A stretch of 64,000 nucleotides of DNA from Shinella sp. SUS2 (GCF_001262505.1 NZ_KQ410731.1:62001-126000), one strand, 5' to 3'. Numbered from the stretch's first letter, positions 25,516 to 34,139 are shown. Made by a program: numbers and translations. The notes: generated from the sequence alone by a model not told the origin.

Positions 25516-26430
25516 TCAGCCCCGAGGCGCACGCTTCGTTAGTTTCAGCTTTTCGCGCACTTCGGCCGGGCCGATGACCCGCGCGCCCATGCTTTCGATG
25601 ATGTTGACCGCCTTGTCGACGAGCTGCGCATTGGTGGCGAGCTGTCCCTTGCCGACATAGAGATTGTCTTCGAGACCGACGCGGACATTGCCGCCGGCAA
25701 GCACCGCCGCGGCCGGATAGGCCATAGCGTTGCGGCCGATCGAGAAGGCGGAGAAGGTCCAGTTGGATGGCACATTGTTGACCATCGCCATGAAGGTGTT
25801 GAGGTCGTCGGGCGCGCCCCACGGAATGCCCATGCAGAGCTGGATGAGCACCGGGTCCTCGATGACGCCTTCCTCGACGAGCTGCTTGGCGAACCAGAGA
25901 TGGCCGGTGTCGAAGGCCTCGATTTCCGGGCGCACGCCGAGATCGGTCATCATCCGGCCCATAGCGCGCAGCATGGACGGCGTGTTGGTCATCACGTAAT
26001 CGCCGAGCGAAAAGTTCATCGTGCCGCAATCGAGCGTACAGATTTCCGGCAGGCATTCGGCGACGTGGGACACGCGCTCGGTGGCGCCGACCATGTCGGT
26101 GCCGTTGGGGTTCAGCGGCAGCGGCTGCTCGGTGTTACCGAAGATCATGTCGCCGCCCATGCCGGCGGTGAGGTTGAGAACCACGTCGACTTCCGCGTCG
26201 CGGATACGCTCGGTCACCTCGCGGTAAAGGTCGTTGCGGCGGCTCGGCGCGCCGGTTTCCGGATCGCGCACATGGCAGTGCACGACGGCGGCGCCGGCCT
26301 TGGCGGCCTCGATCGCCGATTCGGCGATTTGTTTCGGCGAGCGCGGCACATGTGGGGATTTGCCGGCGGTGTCGCCGGAGCCGGTGACGGCGCAGGTGAT
26401 GAAGACGTCGCGGTTCATCGAAAGGGGCAT
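25516..26430 (-). CDS. Beta-keto acid cleavage enzyme (BKACE), probable 3-dehydrocarnitine cleavage enzyme
   Basis: The 304-residue TIM-barrel protein has the BKACE/DUF849 metal ligands in VVHCHVRDPETGAPSRR and the segments GMGGDMIFGN and MNFSLGDYVMTN. Family members transfer an acyl group from a beta-keto acid to acetyl-CoA, giving acetoacetate and a new acyl-CoA. In a carnitine operon the expected reaction is 3-dehydrocarnitine plus acetyl-CoA to betainyl-CoA and acetoacetate. GGGAG precedes the ATG by seven bases. It is the first gene of the operon, divergent from cdhR. Confidence 0.87.
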   Translation of the reverse strand: MPLSMNRDVFITCAVTGSGDTAGKSPHVPRSPKQIAESAIEAAKAGAAVVHCHVRDPETGAPSRRNDLYREVTERIRDAEVDVVLNLTAGMGGDMIFGNTEQPLPLNPNGTDMVGATERVSHVAECLPEICTLDCGTMNFSLGDYVMTNTPSMLRAMGRMMTDLGVRPEIEAFDTGHLWFAKQLVEEGVIEDPVLIQLCMGIPWGAPDDLNTFMAMVNNVPSNWTFSAFSIGRNAMAYPAAAVLAGGNVRVGLEDNLYVGKGQLATNAQLVDKAVNIIESMGARVIGPAEVREKLKLTKRAPRG

Positions 26431-26544
26431 TGTCGTTCTCCCAGTATTCTCGTTGGGGCCATTACGAGCCAAAAGCAGGCGCAACGCTTTCACTTTTCGG
26501 ATCCATCCTTGACAATTTGAGAGATCAACGGACAAGCTTCCGCC

Positions 26545-27519
26545 ATGCTCGATTCCTCCGCCGACACACTCGACATCGATATCCTCGTTCTGCCCGAGAC
26601 GAACCTCATCCTCGTCGCCTCGGTCATCGAGCCGCTGCGCGCCGCCAACCGCATTTCCGGCCAGGACCTTTACCGCTGGCGGATTTTTTCCCCCGACGGC
26701 CTGCCGGTCGAAACGCGCAGCCGCATTCCCGTGCCCGTCGACGGCCTGTTCCGGCCGGAGAAGGAGGCGCATCCGCTCTTTGTGCTGTCGAGCTATCAAT
26801 GGCAGATGAGTGCGACGCCTCTGTTGCGGCGCCAGCTTTCGCAGACGGCGCGCCATCGCAGCATGATGGCCGGCATCGAATCGGGGAGCTGGCTGCTTGC
26901 CGAGGCGAGCCTCCTCGACGGTCATTCCGCCACCGCCCACTGGGAGGACATGGAGGATTTCGCCTCGGCCTATCCGCAGATCGGCGTGGTGCGCGAGCGC
27001 TACGTCATCGACGGAAAGCGCATCACGACCGGCGGCTCGCTGCCGACGCTCGACCTGATGCTGGAGATCATCCGCCGCCGGCAAGGCTATTCGCTGGCGC
27101 TCGAAGTGTCCCGGCAGTTCATCTACGAGCACAAGCGCACCGGTGGCCTTTTGCAGGTGCCGGCGCTCGGCAACATGCGCGTCGCCGACCAGCGCGTCAG
27201 CCAGGCGGTGCGGCTGATGGAGGAGACGGTGGAGGCGCCGCTGACGCTGGCGCGGCTGGCAAAACGCGTCGGCATCAGCGCCCGCCATCTGCAGGATCTT
27301 TTTCAGGAAACCATGGGCGTCGCGCCGCACCAGCACTATCTGGCGCTGCGCCTCAATGCCGCCCGGCGCAAGGTCATCGAGACCAAGACGGAGTTCGCCG
27401 ACATCGCGGCGCTCACCGGCTTCAATTCCTCCTCCGCCTTCTCGCGCAGCTATCGCGCGCACTATCATGAAAGCCCGACGGAGACGCGGCGGCGGCTCAG
27501 GACCGGGGCGAAGGGTTAG
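26545..27519 (+). CDS. cdhR: GlxA/CdhR-type regulator (DJ-1/PfpI domain plus AraC HTH)
   Basis: The 324-residue protein has an N-terminal DJ-1/PfpI-like sensing domain (about 12-190) and an AraC-type double HTH (about 215-315; LTLARLAKRVGISARHLQDL and FNSSSAFSRSYRAHYHESP). The nucleophile-loop Cys of true DJ-1 enzymes is absent (GIESGSWLL), as in ligand-sensing regulators such as GbdR and CdhR. It is divergent from the BKACE gene, as cdhR is from carnitine genes elsewhere, so it most likely activates the carnitine operon. It converges with the LysR gene, and the two stop codons overlap at 27516-27519. Confidence 0.85.
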   Translation: MLDSSADTLDIDILVLPETNLILVASVIEPLRAANRISGQDLYRWRIFSPDGLPVETRSRIPVPVDGLFRPEKEAHPLFVLSSYQWQMSATPLLRRQLSQTARHRSMMAGIESGSWLLAEASLLDGHSATAHWEDMEDFASAYPQIGVVRERYVIDGKRITTGGSLPTLDLMLEIIRRRQGYSLALEVSRQFIYEHKRTGGLLQVPALGNMRVADQRVSQAVRLMEETVEAPLTLARLAKRVGISARHLQDLFQETMGVAPHQHYLALRLNAARRKVIETKTEFADIAALTGFNSSSAFSRSYRAHYHESPTETRRRLRTGAKG

Positions 27520-28673
27520 GATTTTGTGAGGAGCGCCACCATGGTCTCCGCGGCCATGCGGGACAGCGCGTCGCGCGGCCAGACGAGGCTCAGCGATTGC
27601 TGGTAGGCGGCATCGAGCGGCAGCAGCACCGGCGGCGGGTTGATGTTGGCGACCGAGTGTTCCGGCAGCACGGAGAGATGGCCGTGGTCAAGCACGAGGT
27701 TGATGATGACGGGGATCGAATCCACCTCGACCAGCGTCAGGCGCGCGCGTTCGGCCGGGGAAAGCGTCGCTTCGAGGAAGCGGTCCGTCATCTGGCGCAG
27801 GCCGCTGCGCGGGCTCGGCACGGCGACGGAGTAGCGGCCGAGCAGCGTGGAAAAATCCACGGAACCATCAAGCCCGCGCGGGCCGGCGAGCGCCAGTTGC
27901 GAGCGGCCGATCAGGCTGCCCTCGAATTCGGCGGGGTAGCGGTCGGTGTCGAGCAGGATCAGGTCGAACCGGCGATTTTTCAGGCCCGAGACCAGTTCGT
28001 CCGCCGTCGTCGAGGAGAGGAAGAGCGGCTGGCGCGGCCGCGCCCCGCGCCATTCCACGGTGAGCCGGGCGAGCATGGCGGCGATCTCGCTTTCGTGGCC
28101 GAAGGGAATGACCGCGCCGAGCCGCCAGGTGGCGGCGCTGCGGCGGAACCGTTCGGCCGAGGCGGTAAAAAGCAGTTCCCAGGCCGCGCCGATGCGCTCG
28201 GCAAGCGCCAGCGCGTCGAGGCCGGCAGGCGTGCAGGCTATACCTGTCGCCGAACGGTCGACGAGCTTGCAGCCGATCGCCGTCTCCAGATGGCTGAGCT
28301 GGCGGGTGAGCTGCGGCTGGCCGAGGCCGAGGCTTTTGGCGGCGGCGTTGATGCTGCCGGCGCGGGCCGCCGCGGCAAAGCGGGCGAGGGCGGCGAGCGA
28401 GATGGCCGGCGCCATTTTCCCGCCCACGCCGAGGGCCGTGAGCGCGGCGGCGGCTTCGGCGATATCGGCAAAGCGCGGCAGCCGGGCTTCGGCGTCGAGC
28501 GTCGGCACCAGCGCCTGCCCGTCGCGCCGCACCAGCGGCACGGACAGCACCGCCTCCACCCGGCGCAACGCCGCGCTGGCGCTGGAGGCGGGACGCCCCA
28601 TCGCGGCGGCTGCCCTGCGGATGCCGCGTTCTTCGAGAATGCTGTGCACAAGGCAAAGGGTGGATAGATCCAC
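27516..28673 (-). CDS. LysR-type regulator with two tandem HTH domains
   Basis: From the GTG at 28671-28673 the protein has 385 residues. It carries two LysR-like winged helices in a row: residues 2-62 (LSTLCLVHSILEERGIRRAA, then SSASAALRRVEAVL) and 90-155 (ISLAALARFAAAARAGSINA, then QPQLTRQLSHLETAIG), followed by a normal substrate-binding domain. The start is chosen by AAGGA eight bases upstream and by the first HTH; the frame stays open far upstream only as a shadow of the lyase gene. It is divergent from the five-gene operon at 28839 and is its likely regulator, with a pathway intermediate as probable effector. Confidence 0.8.
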   Translation of the reverse strand: MDLSTLCLVHSILEERGIRRAAAAMGRPASSASAALRRVEAVLSVPLVRRDGQALVPTLDAEARLPRFADIAEAAAALTALGVGGKMAPAISLAALARFAAAARAGSINAAAKSLGLGQPQLTRQLSHLETAIGCKLVDRSATGIACTPAGLDALALAERIGAAWELLFTASAERFRRSAATWRLGAVIPFGHESEIAAMLARLTVEWRGARPRQPLFLSSTTADELVSGLKNRRFDLILLDTDRYPAEFEGSLIGRSQLALAGPRGLDGSVDFSTLLGRYSVAVPSPRSGLRQMTDRFLEATLSPAERARLTLVEVDSIPVIINLVLDHGHLSVLPEHSVANINPPPVLLPLDAAYQQSLSLVWPRDALSRMAAETMVALLTKS

Positions 28674-28838
28674 GGGCGGGGTCCTTCGGCTTTTCCCTTC
28701 CGTTCGACCTATAGCATGAACCGTACGGATTTTGGGATATGGGTTCGGCCCGCGTTCCGCATAACATCCGTATTCCGTTTTACCGCATTCCGGACAGGCC
28801 CTTTTCCTGGAATCGCTTTCGAAACAGGCTTTTTGAAA
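28674..28838. promoter_or_regulatory. Divergent control region between the tandem-HTH LysR gene and the lyase operon
   Basis: This 165-base gap must hold both promoters. CCGTACGG (28721-28728) is an exact 8-base palindrome, and ACGGAT (28725-28730) recurs inverted as ATCCGT at 28766-28771. These are weak candidates for LysR sites; no clear -35/-10 pair is visible. Confidence 0.4.
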
Positions 28839-30377
28839 ATGCTCGCTTCCGCCGACACGCTCTATCTCACCGGCCAACCGCTCGACTTCGCGACGCTCGA
28901 GGCGATCGGCACCGGCGCGCGACGGCCGGTCGCCTGCGAGATCGGCATGGGCCGCGTCGGCACCGCCCGCCGCATCGTCACCGACCGTCTTGCGACCGGC
29001 CTGCCGATCTACGGCGCCAATACCGGCGTCGGCTCGATGAAGGACAAGCTGTGGACGGCCGACGACCTCGTCGAGTTCAACAACAATCTGGTAAAGGCGC
29101 ATCATTTCGGCACCGGCGAACCCTTCTCGCTGCCGATCGTGCGCAAGGCGATGGGCATCCGCGTCAACACGGCGCTCGGCGGCTATTCCGGCTGCAGCCC
29201 GGAACTGATCGACGCCTTCCTTTCGCTGCTCGAACGCGATGTCGTGCCCGTCGTGCGCCGGCATGGCTCGATGGGTTGCGCCGATATCGGCCTGATGGGC
29301 CAGATCGCGGCGGTGCTGACGGGCGAGGGCGAGGCCTGGTATGGCGGCGTGCGCCTGCCGGCCGCCGAAGCCTTGAAGCGTGCCGGCCTGACGCCCTATC
29401 GCATGCAGCCGCGCGATGCGCTGGCCGCGCTCAGCGTCAACGCCATCTCGCATGCCGCTGCCGCCAATGTGGTGCGCGAGGCGGCCAAGGCGATCCGCAA
29501 CCTCATGGTGACGGGCCTGCTGTCGTCGCTGGCGCTCGGTGCCTCGGCCGATCCGTGGCGGGTCGCTGCACGGTTGTCCGCCCATGGCGAGGCGCTCGCC
29601 GGCACCTGGTTCGAGGCGCAGGCCTCCTCCGGTCATTGGCCGAAACCCTCGGCGATCCACGATCCGCTCAGCCTGCGCATGACCGCGCAGGTGTTCGGCG
29701 CCTGCCTCGATACGCTGATGAACGCCGCCGAGCGTATCGTCGAGGCGACGGCGCAGTCCGACGACAATCCGGTCGTGCTCGACAATGTCGTGATGGCCTC
29801 CGGCGGCTCGCTGCCGCTGTCGACGACGCTCTATGTCGAGGCGGCGCAGACGGGCTTCGCCCATCTCGCCCGCAATGTGCTGAACCGCTGCGTGCTGCTC
29901 GCCAACGGCGTGCGGCGCAACCTGCCGGTCAATCTCGTGGCGCCCGGAGAGACCGCGACCGGCTTCGGCCCGCTCCTGAAACTTGCCGTCGAACTTTACA
30001 TGCGCATCCAGTCGCTGGCGGTGCCGATCTCGGCGCAGTCCATCGTCGTCGCCGGCGGGCTGGAGGAGGAGGCGACCTTCCTGCCGCTGATCGTCGAGCG
30101 CATGGAAAGCCAGGTGCGGGATCTGCGCCAGCTCGCGGCGCTCGAAGCCATGCTTTCGGCCCAGGCGATCGACCTTGCCGGCGACAATGTCGAGGGTGTC
30201 GTCGCCATCGCCTATCAGCGCACGCGGGCGATCAGCCCGATCTATCGCAAGGACCGGCCGCTTTCGGCCGAGATCGAAGCGCTCGACCGCGATCTCGCCA
30301 GCCCCGAGGCGCTCGCCGCCTTCGTCGAGGCGGCGCCCATGGCGCAGTTCGACAGCTTCTTCGCCCTCAAACCCTGA
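28839..30377 (+). CDS. MIO-lacking HAL-fold lyase, probable ergothionase
   Basis: The 512-residue protein aligns with histidine/aromatic ammonia-lyases: YGANTGVGSMKD (Tyr58 loop), the helix region around residue 143, SDDNPVV and the long helical C-terminus. However, the Ala-Ser-Gly that forms the MIO electrophile in HutH (GSVGASGDL) reads GSMGCADIG, residues 143-151, and the Tyr of HutH YSLRC is Leu (DPLSLRM). Ergothionase, which eliminates trimethylamine from ergothioneine without MIO, belongs to exactly such a branch. The start MLASADTLYL fits the family; upstream residues do not. It heads a five-gene operon whose other members fit the remaining ergothioneine steps. Confidence 0.78.
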   Translation: MLASADTLYLTGQPLDFATLEAIGTGARRPVACEIGMGRVGTARRIVTDRLATGLPIYGANTGVGSMKDKLWTADDLVEFNNNLVKAHHFGTGEPFSLPIVRKAMGIRVNTALGGYSGCSPELIDAFLSLLERDVVPVVRRHGSMGCADIGLMGQIAAVLTGEGEAWYGGVRLPAAEALKRAGLTPYRMQPRDALAALSVNAISHAAAANVVREAAKAIRNLMVTGLLSSLALGASADPWRVAARLSAHGEALAGTWFEAQASSGHWPKPSAIHDPLSLRMTAQVFGACLDTLMNAAERIVEATAQSDDNPVVLDNVVMASGGSLPLSTTLYVEAAQTGFAHLARNVLNRCVLLANGVRRNLPVNLVAPGETATGFGPLLKLAVELYMRIQSLAVPISAQSIVVAGGLEEEATFLPLIVERMESQVRDLRQLAALEAMLSAQAIDLAGDNVEGVVAIAYQRTRAISPIYRKDRPLSAEIEALDRDLASPEALAAFVEAAPMAQFDSFFALKP

Positions 30378-30391
30378 CGGAGATTTTTGCT

Positions 30392-31768
30392 ATGGCCGAT
30401 TTCGATCTCGTTCTCAAAGGCACCGTCGTTCTCGCCGACCGTATCGTCGAGGGCGGCCATGTCGCGGTGCGTGACGGCAAGGTGGCGCATGTCGGCCAGG
30501 GCGCGATGCCGGCGGCGAAGGAGCGGCACGATCTCTCCGGCGCGCTGATCCTGCCCGGGGCGATCGACGCGCAGGTGCATTCGCTCTCGCAGAAGAACCA
30601 GGAGGATTTTGTCTGGTCGACGCGCTCGGCGGCGGCCGGCGGCGTCACCACCATTGTCGACATGCCCTATGACGAGGGCAATCTCGTCTGCTCAGCGGAC
30701 GCGGTGAAGATCAAGATCGACCATGCCTCGCCACAGGCGCGTGTCGATTTCGCGCTTTACGGCACGGTCGATCCGGAAGAGGGGCCGGCGCGCATCGCCG
30801 AAATGGTCGAGGCAGGCGTCGCCGCCTTCAAGTTCTCCACCTTCGGCACGGACCCGAAGCGTTTTCCGCGCATTCCCGCCGCGCTTCTCGAAGATTGTTT
30901 CCGCGCCATCGCCCCGACGGGCCTGACGGCCGGCGTGCACAACGAGGACGACGAGGCGGTGCGGGCGGCCATCGCCAAGGTGAAGGCCATGGGCATCACC
31001 GATTACCGCGCCCACGGCCTGTCGCGCCCGCCGCTGACGGAACTGCTCGCCTCCAACCAGATCTACGAGACCGGCGCCGAGACCGGCTGCCCGGCCCATG
31101 TGGTGCATTGCTCGCTCGGCCGCGGCTACGAGATCGCTAGCGCCTACCGCGCGCAGGGTTTTCGCGCGACCATCGAGTGCTGCATCCACTACCTGACGCT
31201 CGACGAGGAGAACGACGTCGCGCGGCTCGGCGGCAAGGCGAAGATCACCCCGCCGATCCGCCCGCGCGCCGAGGTGGAAAAGCTCTGGCGGCATGTCGCG
31301 GAGGGCAATGTCACGCTGGTCTCCACCGACCATGTGAGCTGGTCGGAGGACCGCAAGACCAATCCGGACATGCTGGCGAATGCGTCGGGTGTGCCGGGGC
31401 TGGAGGTCATGGTGCCGCTCTTCGTCAAGGGCGCGCTGGAGCGCGGCATTCCGCTGACGCGCGCCGCTGAGCTGATGACGCTGAACCCGGCCCGGCATTT
31501 CCGGCTGGATCATGTGAAGGGTGCGCTCGAAGCCGGCAAGGATGCCGACATCACCGTGCTGACGCCGGAACCCTACAGCTATGACGCGGCGGCGAGCGGC
31601 CACAACGTCGTCGGCTGGTCGCCCTATAACGGCATCCGCCTGCCGTGGCGCGTCTCGGCGACCTATCTGCGCGGCAAGCTCGCCTTCGACGGCAAGGCCG
31701 TGCTTTCCGAGCCCGGCACCGGCGCCTTCGTGCGGCCGCTGCCGACGCTCGTTTCCGCGAGGGCCTGA
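30392..31768 (+). CDS. Hydantoinase/dihydroorotase-type amidohydrolase (probable hydantoin-5-propionate hydrolase)
   Basis: The 458-residue TIM-barrel amidohydrolase has the expected metal site: Asp59-x-Gln61-x-His63 (usually DxHxH), carboxylated Lys147 in AAFKFSTFG, His183, His236/His239 and Asp313 in STDHVSW. The first His of HxH is Gln. In the proposed pathway it opens hydantoin-5-propionate to N-carbamoyl-glutamate. GGAG lies before the ATG at 30392, and the gap after the lyase stop is 14 bases. A far longer open frame starting upstream is a shadow of the lyase and is not used. Confidence 0.85.
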   Translation: MADFDLVLKGTVVLADRIVEGGHVAVRDGKVAHVGQGAMPAAKERHDLSGALILPGAIDAQVHSLSQKNQEDFVWSTRSAAAGGVTTIVDMPYDEGNLVCSADAVKIKIDHASPQARVDFALYGTVDPEEGPARIAEMVEAGVAAFKFSTFGTDPKRFPRIPAALLEDCFRAIAPTGLTAGVHNEDDEAVRAAIAKVKAMGITDYRAHGLSRPPLTELLASNQIYETGAETGCPAHVVHCSLGRGYEIASAYRAQGFRATIECCIHYLTLDEENDVARLGGKAKITPPIRPRAEVEKLWRHVAEGNVTLVSTDHVSWSEDRKTNPDMLANASGVPGLEVMVPLFVKGALERGIPLTRAAELMTLNPARHFRLDHVKGALEAGKDADITVLTPEPYSYDAAASGHNVVGWSPYNGIRLPWRVSATYLRGKLAFDGKAVLSEPGTGAFVRPLPTLVSARA

Positions 31769-31770
31769 CC

Positions 31771-33039
31771 ATGGCCCGCGCCACCAATCTGCCGGTCGAT
31801 CCCGCCCGTATCGGGGATGTGATCGACGGACTCGCCCGGCTTACCGAGCCCGGCCGGCCCTATACGCGGCGTGCCTTTACCGCTCTGTTCCCGGCGGGGC
31901 GGGATTTTCTTGACGAAACGTTTCGGGCGGCCGGGCTCGAAACGCGCATCGATGCTGCGGGCAATCTGATCGCCCGGCGGCCGGGCAGAAAACCCGGCCT
32001 CGGCACGATCATGCTCGGCTCGCATTCGGACACGGTGCCGGACGGCGGGCGTTACGACGGCATTGCCGGCGTGGCGGTGGCGCTGGAAGTGGCTCGCGCG
32101 CTCGCCGATCAGGGCATCGACCTGGACCATGATCTTGAGGTCGTCGATTTCCTCGCCGAGGAGGTCTCGATCTTCGGCGTCTCCTGCATCGGCAGCCGCG
32201 GCATGGCCGGCGTGCTGCCGCAGGACTGGTTTTCGCGCGAGAGCGGCGGGCTGACGCTGGAACAGGGCATTCGCGATGCCGGTGGCGATCCGGCGCGCCT
32301 GCAGGCGGAGGCGCGCAAGGACATCGCCGCCTTCCTCGAACTGCATATCGAGCAGGGGCCGGTGCTCGAGACCGAAAAGCTCGATATCGGCGTGGTGACG
32401 GCAATCGCCGGCATCACGCGCATCGAGATCGTCGTCGAGGGCCGGGCGGATCACGCCGGCACCACGCCGATGGGCAGCCGCGCCGATGCGCTGGCGGCTG
32501 CCGCGCGGCTGGTGACGGATATCGAGGCGCTGGCGAAATCGCTTTCCGCGGGGCCGGGCCATTTCACGGCGACGGTCGGCGAATTCTCCATCGAGCCGAA
32601 CGCCGCCAATGTCATTCCCTCCCGGGCGCGCCTGCTGATCGATGCGCGGGCGGAGCACCGGACGGCGATGGATCTCTTTGCCGCCTCCGTCGATCAACTG
32701 GCCGAGCAGGTCGCGCGGGAGACGGGCACCGTCATCGCCCCGCCGCGCCGCATCTCCGACAACATGCCGACGCCCGGCGACCCGTTGCTGCTCGACGTGC
32801 TGGACGCGGCCTGCGAAACGGCTGGCGCCAGCCATCGCCGCATGGCGTCGGGCGCGGGGCATGACACGGCCTTCATGGCGAAGGTGACGCGCGCGGCGAT
32901 GATCTTTGTGCCGTGCCTTGGCGGGCGCAGCCATGCGCCGGAAGAGTTCGCTGAGACGGACGATATCGCACTCGGCGCCGCGGTGCTTTTTAACGCAGTG
33001 ATTCATCTGGATAAGACATTGAGTCAGGAGGACGTCTGA
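31771..33039 (+). CDS. M20-type N-carbamoyl-amino acid amidohydrolase (probable N-carbamoyl-glutamate hydrolase)
   Basis: The 422-residue zinc hydrolase has the allantoate/N-carbamoyl-amino acid amidohydrolase motifs: MLGSHSDTVPDGGRYDGIAG (metal His and Asp), EEVSIFGVSCIGSR, LELHIEQGPVLE and a C-terminal His in GAGHDTAFMA. It should remove the carbamoyl group to give an L-amino acid, CO2 and ammonia; after the hydantoinase this would be L-glutamate. It starts two bases after the hydantoinase stop and shares one base with the DUF917 start (TGATG), so translation is coupled. Confidence 0.86.
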   Translation: MARATNLPVDPARIGDVIDGLARLTEPGRPYTRRAFTALFPAGRDFLDETFRAAGLETRIDAAGNLIARRPGRKPGLGTIMLGSHSDTVPDGGRYDGIAGVAVALEVARALADQGIDLDHDLEVVDFLAEEVSIFGVSCIGSRGMAGVLPQDWFSRESGGLTLEQGIRDAGGDPARLQAEARKDIAAFLELHIEQGPVLETEKLDIGVVTAIAGITRIEIVVEGRADHAGTTPMGSRADALAAAARLVTDIEALAKSLSAGPGHFTATVGEFSIEPNAANVIPSRARLLIDARAEHRTAMDLFAASVDQLAEQVARETGTVIAPPRRISDNMPTPGDPLLLDVLDAACETAGASHRRMASGAGHDTAFMAKVTRAAMIFVPCLGGRSHAPEEFAETDDIALGAAVLFNAVIHLDKTLSQEDV

Positions 33040-34130
33040 TGGGCCGGATTTTAAAGGAAAAAGACGTCGAGGCGGCGGTCAAGGGCGGCTCGGTCTATGC
33101 CGCCGGCGGCGGCGGCTGGGCGGATCATGGCCGCATGCTCGGTTATGCCGCGGTGTCGATCGGCAAGCCGGAGCTGGTCTCCATCGACGAACTCTCCGAT
33201 GACGACTGGGTGGCGACTGCCGCCGCCATCGGCGCGCCGGCCTCCACCACGCCCTGGGAAATGCGCGGCGTCGACTATGTGAAGGCGGTGGAGCTTTTGC
33301 AGGAGGCGCTCGGCGAAAAGGTTTCCGCGCTGATGGTCGGGCAGAACGGCAAGTCCTCGACGCTGAACGGCTGGCTGCCGTCGGCCATCCTCGGCACAAA
33401 GGTGCTGGATGCCGTCGGTGATATGCGCGCGCACCCGACCGGTGACATGGGCTCGATCGGCATGGCGGGCTCGCCCGAACAGATGATCCAGACGGCTGTC
33501 GGCGGCAACCGCGACGAGAACCGCTATATCGAGCTCGTCGTGCGCGGCGCGACGGCAAAGGTCTCGCCGATCCTGCGTACGGCTTCCGACATGTCCGGCG
33601 GCTTCATCGCCTCCTGCCGCAATCCGCTGCGCGCTTCCTACGTGCGCAAAAATGCGGCACTCGGCGGTATCTCGCTGGCGCTGGAACTCGGCGAGGCGAT
33701 CATCGCGGCGGAAGGCAAGGGAGGTTCGGCGATCATCGATGCCATCGTCAGGACGACGGGCGGTTCGATCCTTTCCGAAGGGGTGATCACGGACAAATCG
33801 GTGGTCTACACCAAGGAAGCCTTCGACATCGGCACGGTGACGATCGGCAAGGGCGACAGCGCCTCGGTGCTGCATGTGATGAACGAGTACATGGCGGTGG
33901 AATCGGCCGGGGGAAAACGCCTCGCCACCTTCCCCGATGTCATCACCACGCTTTCGCCGGAGGGCGAACCGCTCAGTGTCGGGCAGCTCGATGTCGGCAT
34001 GAGGGTTTTCGTGCTGCACGTGCCCAAGACGATCATCCCGCTCGCCTCCAGCGTGCTCGATCCGACGGTGTATCCGTCGGTGGAGAAGGCTATGGGGATC
34101 GATCTCGTGAGCTATGCGCTGGGTGGCTGA
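33039..34130 (+). CDS. DUF917 family protein (candidate thiohydantoin desulfhydrase)
   Basis: The 363-residue protein is recognised as DUF917 from its N-terminal glycine-rich SVYAAGGGGWADHGRML, the MAGSPEQMIQ region and the C-terminal beta-rich part (GEPLSVGQLDVGMRVFVLHV). DUF917 proteins are often found beside hydantoinases. By elimination it is the enzyme for the one step not otherwise covered here, conversion of the 2-thioxo ring to hydantoin-5-propionate with release of sulfide. GGAGG stands before the ATG, which overlaps the previous stop. The assignment is inference; no catalytic residues can be pointed out with certainty. Confidence 0.72.
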   Translation: MGRILKEKDVEAAVKGGSVYAAGGGGWADHGRMLGYAAVSIGKPELVSIDELSDDDWVATAAAIGAPASTTPWEMRGVDYVKAVELLQEALGEKVSALMVGQNGKSSTLNGWLPSAILGTKVLDAVGDMRAHPTGDMGSIGMAGSPEQMIQTAVGGNRDENRYIELVVRGATAKVSPILRTASDMSGGFIASCRNPLRASYVRKNAALGGISLALELGEAIIAAEGKGGSAIIDAIVRTTGGSILSEGVITDKSVVYTKEAFDIGTVTIGKGDSASVLHVMNEYMAVESAGGKRLATFPDVITTLSPEGEPLSVGQLDVGMRVFVLHVPKTIIPLASSVLDPTVYPSVEKAMGIDLVSYALGG

Positions 34131-34139
34131 CGCGAATTG

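Noticed and set aside
26510-26530. TTGACA at 26510 as the cdhR promoter
   Set aside because: No acceptable -10 stands 16-18 bases downstream; the -35-like match alone is not enough.
28674-29864. Long N-terminal extension of the tandem-HTH LysR gene (782 residues)
   Set aside because: It is antisense to the lyase gene. The GTG at 28673 with AAGGA matches the start of the first HTH.
28739-30391. Giant frame of about 1009 codons covering the lyase gene out of frame and continuing into the hydantoinase
   Set aside because: The first part is a shifted reading of the lyase. The hydantoinase has its own ATG at 30392 with a ribosome site, and the lyase frame ends cleanly at 30377.
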